Shown one piece after another: positions 13,570 through 21,130 of a stretch of DNA of 30,003 nucleotides. A program made the translations under genes and the position numbers. The stretch comes from Eikenella sp963515595 (GTDB lineage: Bacteria > Pseudomonadota > Gammaproteobacteria > Burkholderiales > Neisseriaceae), in assembly GCA_963515595.1 (NCBI GenBank), contig CAUPYH010000015.1, forward strand, positions 1-30,003, read 5' to 3'. Below the pieces are notes generated by a model that had not been told where the DNA came from, did not search any database, and saw only the letters and a list, made by a program, of their open reading frames with translations. Position 1 is the stretch's first letter; every line of letters begins with the position of its first letter.

Positions 13570-15306
13570 ATGCTGATTAAAAGCGATTACAAGCCGCAGA
13601 TGCGGCAGAAGCCAGTTAAGCAGAAGAAGCCGGTGAGCACCAATGGCCGGATTGCCTTTGTTTTGCTGGTTTTTGCTTTGGCTTTCGCCTCAGCGGCGGG
13701 CTGGAGCGTACATTTGCATACGGTGGAGCAAGACCGCCTGCAAACCGAAGGCAATAAGCGTTTTGTGCGCACTTTGGTGCAACAGGCCAACCGCGGCACG
13801 ATTACCGACCGCAACGGCGCGGTGCTGGCCTTGAGCGCGCCCACCGATTCGCTGTATGCCATTCCTTCTGCCATGGACAAAATGCCCAGCCAGGAGCAGC
13901 TGGAACAGCTTTCCGAAATTATCGAAGTGCCGGTGGAAACCATTGCCGACCGCCTGGCGCGCACCAACAGCGATTTCGTGTTCTTGAAACGACAGATGAG
14001 CGCGGAAACCGCTGCCAAAGTGCGCGCTTTGAAAATTGAGGGTTTGGCCTTCCAAACCGAGCCCAAACGGCAATATCCGATGGGCAATTTGTTCTCCCAC
14101 GTTATCGGCTTCACCAATATCGACGGCAAGGGCCAAGAGGGTTTGGAGCTTTCGCGTGAGGACGACCTGCGCGGCCAAGACGGCGCGCGCGTGGTGCTGC
14201 GCGACAATAAAGGCAATTATGTAGATCAATTGGATTCGCCGCGCAACCGCGATGCGGTAGACGGGCGCAATATGGTGCTCTCGCTGGATCAGCGTATTCA
14301 ATCGCTGGCGCACGATAAATTGGCGCAGGCTGTTGCCTACCATCAGGCCAAAGCCGGCACCGCTGTGGTGTTGGATGCGCAAACCGGCGAAATCCTTGCT
14401 TTGGTAAACCTGCCGGATTTTGATCCGAACCAGCCCGGCGGCGCTGAAATTGCCCTGCGCCGCAACCGTGCGGTAACCGATATGATCGAGCCCGGCTCGG
14501 CTATGAAACCTTTCCCGATTGCCAAAGCCTTGGATTCGGGCAAAGTGAACGAAAATATGGTGTTCAACACCAATACTTATAATATCGGCCCGGCCACCGT
14601 GCGCGATACGCACAACTACCCTTCGCTCACCCTGCGCGGCATCATGCAGAAATCTTCCAACGTAGGCGTGAGCAAGCTTTCGGCCATGTTTAAGCCCGAA
14701 GAGATGCACGATTTTTATAAATCAGTCGGTTTCGGCCGCCGCATGCACTCCGGCTTCCCCGGCGAATCGCCCGGCCTGGTGCGCGACTGGCGCAATTGGC
14801 GGCCCATCGAACAGGCCACCATGTCGTTCGGCTACGGCTTGCAGATGAGCCTGCTCCAGCTGGCGCACAGCTACACCATCTTCACCAGCGACGGCAAACT
14901 TTTGCCGGTAAGCTTCCTGCGTCAGAGCACCGCGCCGCAGGGCGAGCAGGTGATTAAGCCTGAAACCGCACGCGCCATCCGCCGCATGATGGTATCCGTT
15001 ACCGAGCCCGGCGGCACCGGTACGCAGGGTGCCGTGCCCGGTTTCAACGTGGGCGCAAAAACCGGTACCGCACGCAAGCTGGTGGGCGGCCGCTATGCCG
15101 ACAACAAACACATGGCCACCTTCATCGGTTTCGCCCCTGCCGAGCATCCGCGCGTGATTGTGGCGGTGAACATCGACGAGCCCACCCAAAACGGCTATTA
15201 CGGCGGCTTGGTGGCCGGGCCGGTGTTTAAAGACATCATGGCCGGTTCGCTGAATATTCTGGGCGTAACGCCCACCAAACCCGTGCAGCAAGTAGCTGCC
15301 AGATAA
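13570..15306 (+). CDS. ftsI: Peptidoglycan D,D-transpeptidase FtsI (penicillin-binding protein 2)
   Basis: FtsI (PenA, PBP2 in Neisseria) crosslinks septal peptidoglycan and is the class B target of beta-lactams. The 578-residue protein has a basic cytoplasmic tail, one membrane span (about residues 27-45), a dimerisation domain starting RGTITDRNGAVLA, and a transpeptidase domain with S310-A-M-K313, the SSN motif in IMQKSSNVGVSK, and K497-T-G. Motif positions match gonococcal PBP2 numbering exactly, and there is no insertion after residue 345. At positions 312, 316, 504, 541 and 552 it has M, P, L, N and V, states also seen in mosaic gonococcal alleles. No DUS occurs in the gene. It is followed by murE after 20 bp. 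Confidence 0.97.
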   Translation: MLIKSDYKPQMRQKPVKQKKPVSTNGRIAFVLLVFALAFASAAGWSVHLHTVEQDRLQTEGNKRFVRTLVQQANRGTITDRNGAVLALSAPTDSLYAIPSAMDKMPSQEQLEQLSEIIEVPVETIADRLARTNSDFVFLKRQMSAETAAKVRALKIEGLAFQTEPKRQYPMGNLFSHVIGFTNIDGKGQEGLELSREDDLRGQDGARVVLRDNKGNYVDQLDSPRNRDAVDGRNMVLSLDQRIQSLAHDKLAQAVAYHQAKAGTAVVLDAQTGEILALVNLPDFDPNQPGGAEIALRRNRAVTDMIEPGSAMKPFPIAKALDSGKVNENMVFNTNTYNIGPATVRDTHNYPSLTLRGIMQKSSNVGVSKLSAMFKPEEMHDFYKSVGFGRRMHSGFPGESPGLVRDWRNWRPIEQATMSFGYGLQMSLLQLAHSYTIFTSDGKLLPVSFLRQSTAPQGEQVIKPETARAIRRMMVSVTEPGGTGTQGAVPGFNVGAKTGTARKLVGGRYADNKHMATFIGFAPAEHPRVIVAVNIDEPTQNGYYGGLVAGPVFKDIMAGSLNILGVTPTKPVQQVAAR

Positions 15307-15326
15307 ATCGGTGCTTGGAGCCGACC

Positions 15327-16808
15327 ATGTATTGCTTGAAGGACAAACAGTTTGACTTGCCCGACAACTGCACCCTGCCGCCCGATGTGGCGGCGGGGTG
15401 CATTTTGCGTATGGACAGCCGCCTGGTGCAGCCGGGCGACGTATTCGTGGCCTGCCAGGGCGAATATGCCGACGGCCGAAACTATATTCCCGCCGCGATT
15501 GCCAATGGCGCAGCAATGGTGTTTTGGGACAGCGGCGACGGTTTCGCCTGGCGGCCGGAGTGGCAAATCGTCAATCTCGGCGTGCCACACCTGAAACAAA
15601 ACGCCGGTCTGCTGGCAGCCAAGCTCTACGGCAATTTTTCAGGTAGCCTTTCTTGCTGGGGGGTAACCGGCACCAACGGTAAAACCTCGATTTCGCAATG
15701 GCTTGCCCAAGCCGCCGATTTGCTCGGCACGCCCTGCGCCATCATCGGCACGGTGGGCAACGGCTTTTGGGGGCGGCTCGAAGAAACCACCCACACCACG
15801 CCCAACCCCGTGCGCGTGCAAACCCTGCTGCACCAATTCAAACAGCAGGGCGCAAAAGCCGTAGCGATGGAAGTGTCCAGCCACGGCCTCGACCAAAACC
15901 GCGTGGTCGGCACGCCCTTTTCCTCCGCCATCTTCACCAACCTTACCCGCGACCACCTCGATTATCACGGCAGCATGGCTGCCTATGGCGCCAGCAAGGC
16001 CAAACTGTTCTATTGGCAGAGTCTTCAGCACGCCATCATCAATACGGACGACGAATTCGGCCGCGGGCTGGCCGCCGGGCTGCGTGCCGACCGCCCAAGC
16101 CTGAACGTGTACGGCTACGGCTTCAATGAACAAGCCGATATCCGCATCACCCGCTTTGCCGCTTCCGCCCAAGGTATGCAGGTCGCCTTCGATACGCCTT
16201 GGGGCAGCGGCGAAATCCACAGCCGGCTCTTGGGGCGGTTCAATGCGCAAAACCTTGCCGCCTGCGTCGGTCTGTTGTGCGCCGAAGGCTATGCGCTGCC
16301 CGACGTGTTGCGCGTGCTCGCACAAATCCGCCCCGCCACCGGCCGCATGGACTGCATCAGCCGCGCCGGCCGCCCGCTGGTGGTGGTGGACTATGCCCAC
16401 ACCCCCGACGCGCTGGAAAAAGCGCTGGCTACCCTGCGCGAAATCAAGCAGCAGGGCGCGAACCTTTGGTGCGTGTTCGGCTGCGGCGGTAACCGCGACC
16501 GCGGCAAACGCCCGCTGATGGGCAGCGCCGCCGCGCAGGGTGCGGATAAAGTGGTGATCACCAGCGATAATCCGCGCATGGAAGAGCCGCAAGACATCAT
16601 CGCCGACATCCTGCCCGCCGTGCCGCAGCCCGCGCTGGTGGAGGCCGACCGCCGCATCGCCATCCAAACCGCCATCCGCCGTGCCGCGCCGCAGGATATC
16701 GTGCTGATTGCCGGCAAAGGCCACGAAACCTATCAAGACGTACAGGGCGAGAAGCACCATTTCTCCGATTTTGAAATCGCCGAAGCCGCGCTGGATGAGG
16801 CTACCTGA
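15327..16808 (+). CDS. murE: UDP-MurNAc-L-Ala-D-Glu:meso-diaminopimelate ligase
   Basis: MurE adds meso-diaminopimelate to UDP-MurNAc-dipeptide. The 493-residue protein has the Mur ligase ATP loop GVTGTNGKTS (about 112-121), the central motif SSHGLDQNR, a substrate domain with FTNLTRDHLDYHG, and D414-N-P-R417 in the C-terminal domain, the signature for diaminopimelate rather than lysine. I chose the ATG at 15327 over the upstream TTG because GGAG lies six bases before it. A DUS near 15637 is read as SGSL just before the ATP loop. The stop codon lies inside the DUS at 16798-16810, so that repeat forms both the gene end and one arm of a hairpin. Confidence 0.97.
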   Translation: MYCLKDKQFDLPDNCTLPPDVAAGCILRMDSRLVQPGDVFVACQGEYADGRNYIPAAIANGAAMVFWDSGDGFAWRPEWQIVNLGVPHLKQNAGLLAAKLYGNFSGSLSCWGVTGTNGKTSISQWLAQAADLLGTPCAIIGTVGNGFWGRLEETTHTTPNPVRVQTLLHQFKQQGAKAVAMEVSSHGLDQNRVVGTPFSSAIFTNLTRDHLDYHGSMAAYGASKAKLFYWQSLQHAIINTDDEFGRGLAAGLRADRPSLNVYGYGFNEQADIRITRFAASAQGMQVAFDTPWGSGEIHSRLLGRFNAQNLAACVGLLCAEGYALPDVLRVLAQIRPATGRMDCISRAGRPLVVVDYAHTPDALEKALATLREIKQQGANLWCVFGCGGNRDRGKRPLMGSAAAQGADKVVITSDNPRMEEPQDIIADILPAVPQPALVEADRRIAIQTAIRRAAPQDIVLIAGKGHETYQDVQGEKHHFSDFEIAEAALDEAT

Positions 16809-16838
16809 AAACAGGTGCATCGGATTTTCAGGTAGCCT
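16798..16838. terminator. Inverted AG-eikDUS pair spanning the murE stop
   Basis: Copies at 16798-16810 and 16826-16838 form a hairpin with a 15-nt loop. The murE TGA is within the first copy. As murF follows closely, it more likely tunes than ends transcription. Confidence 0.5.
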
Positions 16839-16870
16839 GCCGTCCCGTAATATTTTCAATGGAATTCCCC

Positions 16871-18253
16871 ATGCCCACACTCGATTTAGCTTTTGTCTGC
16901 CGCGCCCTGAACCTGCCCGCGCCGCAGCACAACCTCCCCATCCGCCGCGTCATCACCGACAGCCGCCAAGCCGCCGCTGCCGACGAGCACGGCACGGATT
17001 TGTTTGTTGCCTTGGTGGGCGATAAGCACGATGCCCACGATTTTGTGCCTGCCGTGTTGGCGCAGGGCGCTTGGGCGCTGGTATCGCGCCAAGACTGCGC
17101 CGCGCTTTCAGGTAGCCTGCCGGTGGCCGACACGTTGGCGGCGCTGCAAACCCTGGCTGCCGCTTGGCGCGAAGCAGTAAACCCGCTGGTGCTCGGCATT
17201 ACCGGTTCTTCCGGCAAAACCACGGTGAAGGAGATGCTGGCCGCCATTCTGCGCCGCCAATTCGGCGAAGCGGCCGTACTGGCTACCGCCGGCAATTTCA
17301 ACAACCACATCGGCCTGCCGCTCACCCTGCTTGCCCTGCGGCCGCAGCAGCGTTATGCCGTTATCGAAATGGGCATGAACCACTTCGGCGAGCTCGACGC
17401 GCTCACCCGCATCGCCCGCCCCGATGCCGCGCTGGTCAATAATGCCCTGCGCGCGCATATCGGCTGCGGTTTCGACGGCGTGGGTGATATTGCCCGTGCC
17501 AAAAGCGAAATTTACCGCGGGCTACCTGAAAGCGGCACGGCGCTAATTCCGGCGGAAGACGAATATGCCGAAGTGTTCCGCGCCGCCTGCCGCGCCCTGA
17601 GTTTGCGCCAAATCGAATTCGGTGTGGACAAGGGCGAAGTGCATGCCGAAAACGTCCAGCTGTTGCCCCTGGGCTGCCGCTTCGATTTGGTGTGGCAAAA
17701 CCAACGTGCGGCAGTAGAGCTGCCGGTGCCGGGCAAACACAACGTGGCCAATGCCGTGGCTGCTGCCGCATTGGCTTTGCAGGCTGGCGTGGGGCTACCT
17801 GAAAGCGCTGCCGCGCTGGCCGGGTTTGCCAATATCAAAGGCCGTTTGCAACGCAAGGCCGGCCTGCGCGGCAGCACGATTATCGACGACACCTACAACG
17901 CCAACCCCGACAGCATGAAGGCTGCACTGGATGTGTTGGCTAAGCTGCCTGCGCCGCGCATTTTCGTGATGGGCGATATGGGCGAACTGGGCGACGACGA
18001 AGCCTCCGCCCTACATGCCGAAATCGGCCGCTATGCGCGGGATAAGGGCATCGAAGCCGCTTATTTTGTGGGCGATTTCAGCGTAGAGGCTGCCGAAGCT
18101 TTCGGCGCGGCCGGGCTGTGGTTTGCCGCCAAAGACCCGTTGCAGCAGGTGCTGGTGCACGAATTGCCGGAGCGGGCTTCGGTGTTGGTGAAAGGTTCGC
18201 GTTTTATGCAGATGGAAGAGGTGGTGGCCGCCTTGCAGGGCCATGAAGCGTAG
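16871..18253 (+). CDS. murF: UDP-MurNAc-tripeptide:D-Ala-D-Ala ligase
   Basis: MurF adds D-Ala-D-Ala to complete the UDP-MurNAc-pentapeptide. About 460 residues: an N-terminal substrate domain (VITDSRQ), ATP loop GITGSSGKTTVKE (about 108-120), NFNNHIGLPLTLL, EMGMNHFGELDAL, and a C-terminal domain with DDTYNANPDSM and MGDMGELGD. There are two possible starts, ATG 16859 and ATG 16871; the second has GGAA six bases upstream and is preferred, four codons shorter. Three DUS copies are translated in frame: near 17107 (SGSL), 17520 (GLPE) and 17793 (GLPE). The end overlaps the next gene by 11 bp. Confidence 0.96.
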   Translation: MPTLDLAFVCRALNLPAPQHNLPIRRVITDSRQAAAADEHGTDLFVALVGDKHDAHDFVPAVLAQGAWALVSRQDCAALSGSLPVADTLAALQTLAAAWREAVNPLVLGITGSSGKTTVKEMLAAILRRQFGEAAVLATAGNFNNHIGLPLTLLALRPQQRYAVIEMGMNHFGELDALTRIARPDAALVNNALRAHIGCGFDGVGDIARAKSEIYRGLPESGTALIPAEDEYAEVFRAACRALSLRQIEFGVDKGEVHAENVQLLPLGCRFDLVWQNQRAAVELPVPGKHNVANAVAAAALALQAGVGLPESAAALAGFANIKGRLQRKAGLRGSTIIDDTYNANPDSMKAALDVLAKLPAPRIFVMGDMGELGDDEASALHAEIGRYARDKGIEAAYFVGDFSVEAAEAFGAAGLWFAAKDPLQQVLVHELPERASVLVKGSRFMQMEEVVAALQGHEA

Positions 18254-19271
18254 GCCGCACGGCGGTTATCCGCTTTACCCGGCCAGCAACCACTACGACC
18301 CGATCCGCCGCCGGTTTTTCAACCCCGAGCCCAAACGCCGGCTGCAGCCGCTGGATTTCGGCGGGGCGTTTAAAATGCTCAGCCGCAAAGGCCGCTTCCC
18401 CGCGCAGCCGCTGCCGTTTGCCAAGCCTGATTTTGCCGCTTTCATGCGGCAGGAAAGGCTACCTGAAGACGAACAAAAGGCACGGTTTGTTTGGTTCGGC
18501 CATTCCACCCTACTGATGCGCGTGGCCGGGTTGAACATCCTCACCGACCCCGTGTTCGGTATGAGCGCCGCGCCGAACAATAAAATGTTCCGACGCTTCC
18601 AGCCGCCGCCCGCCGCGCCGAACGAACTGCCGCCGCTCGACATCATCCTCTACAGCCACAACCACTACGACCATTTGGAGGAATCCTTCGTGCGCAGCGT
18701 GGCAGACAGCGGGGTGCATTTCCTGGTACCGCTGGGCATGGAAGTGCTGCTGCGCCGCTGGGGCGTGAAGGCGGAAAACATTTCGGCGGCGGATTGGTAT
18801 CAGAGCCATACTGTCGGCGGCGTAACATTCACCGCCACTCCCGCCCGCCACGACAGCTCGCGCAACCTGGCCGACCACAACCGTATGCTGTGGGCGGGCT
18901 GGGCTATCGAAGGCGGCGGGCAGCGGTTTTATTTCAGCGGCGATTCGTCCTATGGCAGCCACTTCGCCGACATCGGCCGGCATTTCGGCGGTTTCGACCT
19001 CGCCTTTATGGAAAACGGCCAATACGACCGCCGCTGGCCGGACAACCACATGTTCCCCGGGCAAACCGTGCAGGCCTCCATCGACGTGGGCGCGCGCCGC
19101 ATGATGCCGATTCACTGGGGCGCCTTCAGCCTAGCCATGCACGATTGGGACGAACCCGTGCGTCGCAGCATCCCGCTGGCCATCGAACGCGGCCTGCCGG
19201 TGCTCACGCCGCTGATTGGGCAGGTGTTTGATGCGGATACGGAAACTGAATTGTGGTGGGAAGAGGTGTGA
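18243..19271 (+). CDS. MBL-fold metal-dependent hydrolase (NAPE-PLD/UlaG-like)
   Basis: The 342-residue protein has a metallo-beta-lactamase fold: FVWFGHSTLLMRV, NILTDPVFG, the metal motif SHNHYDHLE (about 138-146), ARHDSSR, YFSGDSSYG, and a closing MPIHWGAFSLAMHDWDEP that is typical of the NAPE-PLD/RomA-like branch. Members of this branch hydrolyse phospholipid-type or other ester bonds, and the bacterial substrates are mostly unknown. It has no signal peptide and is likely cytoplasmic. It overlaps murF by 11 bp, so it is translated from the same mRNA, although such a gene is not a usual dcw member. A DUS near 18456 is read as RLPE. A role in cell wall or lipid metabolism is only a guess from the context. 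Confidence 0.85.
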   Translation: MKRRPHGGYPLYPASNHYDPIRRRFFNPEPKRRLQPLDFGGAFKMLSRKGRFPAQPLPFAKPDFAAFMRQERLPEDEQKARFVWFGHSTLLMRVAGLNILTDPVFGMSAAPNNKMFRRFQPPPAAPNELPPLDIILYSHNHYDHLEESFVRSVADSGVHFLVPLGMEVLLRRWGVKAENISAADWYQSHTVGGVTFTATPARHDSSRNLADHNRMLWAGWAIEGGGQRFYFSGDSSYGSHFADIGRHFGGFDLAFMENGQYDRRWPDNHMFPGQTVQASIDVGARRMMPIHWGAFSLAMHDWDEPVRRSIPLAIERGLPVLTPLIGQVFDADTETELWWEEV

Positions 19272-19419
19272 GCGGCTCGGGAAATTTCAGGTAGCCTCTT
19301 TTTAAAGGGTGGCTTGGTTTATAATGCCGCGTTTGCCTGTTTTACGGCGTGCGTAATACAGATAATTATGTTTCAGGTAGCCTTTTCTATGTTCAGGCTG
19401 CCTAGGTTAATTAAGCGAA
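19272..19419. other. Gap before mraY: DUS copies, possible promoter, AG-kingDUS
   Basis: It holds eikDUS copies at 19285-19297 and 19371-19383, a TATAAT at 19320-19325 without a good -35, and TTCAGGCTGCCT (the Kingella-type dialect) at 19392-19403. A promoter here would let mraY and later genes be transcribed apart from murF. Confidence 0.4.
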
Positions 19420-19508
19420 TTCAATTTAAATCAGGACAAGGCAGCGAGCCGCAAATAATGCAAAGTAATACGGCACGGCGAGACAATGCAGCACCAGTTT
19501 AAATTGAA
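19420..19508. repeat. MITE-like element upstream of mraY
   Basis: An 89-bp segment bounded by perfect 11-bp inverted repeats, TTCAATTTAAA and TTTAAATTGAA. The inside contains CAGGACAAGGCAGCGAGCCG, which resembles small repeats dispersed in Neisseria genomes. It is non-coding and ends 28 bp before the mraY start. Confidence 0.55.
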
Positions 19509-19536
19509 CTTACGAGAAATGATTTAAGGAAGTTTT

Positions 19537-20619
19537 ATGCTTTTATGGTTGGCCAAACTCAGCAACTGGATTTCGGCGCTGAATATTTTCCAATACACCA
19601 CTTTCCGCGCGGTGATGGCGGCGCTCACGGCGCTGGCGTTCAGCCTGATGCTGGGGCCGTGGACCATCCGCAAGCTCACCGAGCTCAAGGCCGGCCAGGC
19701 TATCCGCAGCGACGGGCCGCAAACCCATTTGGCCAAGGCGGGCACGCCCACCATGGGCGGGGTGCTGATTTTGGTGTCGATTACGGTGTCCACGCTGTTG
19801 TGGGGCAATGTGTCGCACCCATATATCTGGATTCTGCTGGGCGTGCTGCTGGGCACGGGCGCGCTGGGCTTCTACGACGACTGGCGCAAGGTGGTGTATA
19901 AAGACCCGCACGGCGTGTCGGCCAAATTCAAGATGGTGTGGCAGAGCAGCGTGGCGCTGGCGGCAGGGGTGCTGCTGTTTTATGTGGCGAGCAATTCGGC
20001 GAACAATATTTTAATCGTGCCGTTTTTTAAGCAGGTGGCGCTGCCTTTGGGCGTGGTGGGCTTTGTGGTGCTGTCGTATTTCACCATCGTGGGCACGTCC
20101 AACGCGGTCAATCTCACCGACGGCCTGGACGGCCTGGCAGCTTTCCCAGTGGTGCTGGTGGCCGGCGGGATGGCGGTGTTTGCCTATGCCACGGGGCACT
20201 GGCAGTTTGCACGCTATCTGCAGCTGCCCTTCGTGCCGGGGGCGAACGAGGTGATGGTGTTCTGCGCGGCCATGTGCGGCGCGTGTTTGGGCTTTTTGTG
20301 GTTTAACGCGGCGCCGGCGCAGGTGTTTATGGGCGATGTGGGCGCGTTGGCGCTGGGCGCGGCGCTGGGCACGGTGGCGGTAATCGTGCGGCAGGAATTT
20401 GTGCTGGTGATTATGGGCGGGCTGTTTGTGGTGGAGGCTTTGTCGGTGATGCTGCAGGTGGGCTGGTATAAGAAAACCAAAAAACGCATCTTCCTGATGG
20501 CGCCGATTCACCACCATTTCGAGCAGAAGGGCTGGAAGGAAACGCAGGTGGTGGTGCGCTTCTGGATCATTACCATCGTGCTGGTGCTGGTGGGTTTGAG
20601 CACATTGAAAATTCGTTAA
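19537..20619 (+). CDS. mraY: Phospho-N-acetylmuramoyl-pentapeptide transferase
   Basis: MraY transfers phospho-MurNAc-pentapeptide to undecaprenyl phosphate in the inner membrane, making lipid I. The 360-residue polytopic protein has the usual family length and about ten membrane helices. Signature motifs: THLAKAGTPTMGG, FYDDWRKVVYKDPHG (aspartate pair), NLTDGLDGLA, QVFMGDVGALALG and the histidine-rich PIHHHFEQKGW. AAGGAA lies before the ATG. No DUS lies inside the gene; an inverted DUS pair follows the stop. This gene begins a second block of the cluster. Confidence 0.97.
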   Translation: MLLWLAKLSNWISALNIFQYTTFRAVMAALTALAFSLMLGPWTIRKLTELKAGQAIRSDGPQTHLAKAGTPTMGGVLILVSITVSTLLWGNVSHPYIWILLGVLLGTGALGFYDDWRKVVYKDPHGVSAKFKMVWQSSVALAAGVLLFYVASNSANNILIVPFFKQVALPLGVVGFVVLSYFTIVGTSNAVNLTDGLDGLAAFPVVLVAGGMAVFAYATGHWQFARYLQLPFVPGANEVMVFCAAMCGACLGFLWFNAAPAQVFMGDVGALALGAALGTVAVIVRQEFVLVIMGGLFVVEALSVMLQVGWYKKTKKRIFLMAPIHHHFEQKGWKETQVVVRFWIITIVLVLVGLSTLKIR

Positions 20620-20624
20620 ACAGT

Positions 20625-20665
20625 TTTCAGGTAGCCTTATCGGGTTAAAGAGAGGCTACCTGAAA
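20625..20665. terminator. Inverted AG-eikDUS pair after mraY
   Basis: Copies at 20625-20637 and 20653-20665 with a 15-nt loop, starting 6 bp after the mraY stop. Possible attenuator inside the cluster. Confidence 0.5.
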
Positions 20666-20728
20666 GCGGACACGGTAGGCTTCCGTGAAGCCGAAATCTA
20701 TTGCAACCCAATTTAAAGAACCTAGGTT

Positions 20729-21031
20729 ATGCTGCTACACATGTTGATTTTGCTGGCCTTTGCCAAAATGCAGGATTTCGCTGAGGACTCCTATGCCTGG
20801 CAATGGGCGCTGGCTTTTGCCGTTGTAACTTTTTTATTCGGCCTGTTTGGCGGCCCCCTGATTGCGGCAGCTATTTCTGCTGTGATTTGGGGCCTGTATT
20901 CATGGGGCTATTTCGCCCTGTTGCGGCAGATGGCAGACAGTTTGATTTTGTGGCTGATGGTGTGCATCGGCGGAATCATGCTGCCGTGGCTGCTGCTGAT
21001 GAAGCTGCTGGCTAATACAGCCGCGCAGTAA
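20729..21031 (+). CDS. Hypothetical small membrane protein between mraY and murD
   Basis: A 100-residue protein with three hydrophobic segments: around WALAFAVVTFLFGLFGGPL, IAAAISAVIWGLYSWGYFAL, and SLILWLMVCIGGIMLPWLLL. Charged residues are few (AEDSYAWQ near the N-terminus). No family is recognised. The ribosome binding site is weak (AGG too near the ATG), and the in-frame ATG at 20744 is an alternative. A eikDUS overlaps the end of the gene (21030-21042). Its place between mraY and murD on the same strand suggests cotranscription, but no wall function can be claimed. Confidence 0.55.
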   Translation: MLLHMLILLAFAKMQDFAEDSYAWQWALAFAVVTFLFGLFGGPLIAAAISAVIWGLYSWGYFALLRQMADSLILWLMVCIGGIMLPWLLLMKLLANTAAQ

Positions 21032-21130
21032 GGCTACCTGAAAGCATAAGTCTCAACACAGTCAAAATGAGCGAAGCGAAACACTGAAAAGCAGCCGCCC
21101 GCCGGTGAATTGGGCGGCATGGAGAATAGA

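Noticed and set aside
15639..16880. Open minus-strand frame of 413 codons opposite murE
   Set aside because: High-GC shadow frame; murE is complete and conserved on the plus strand.
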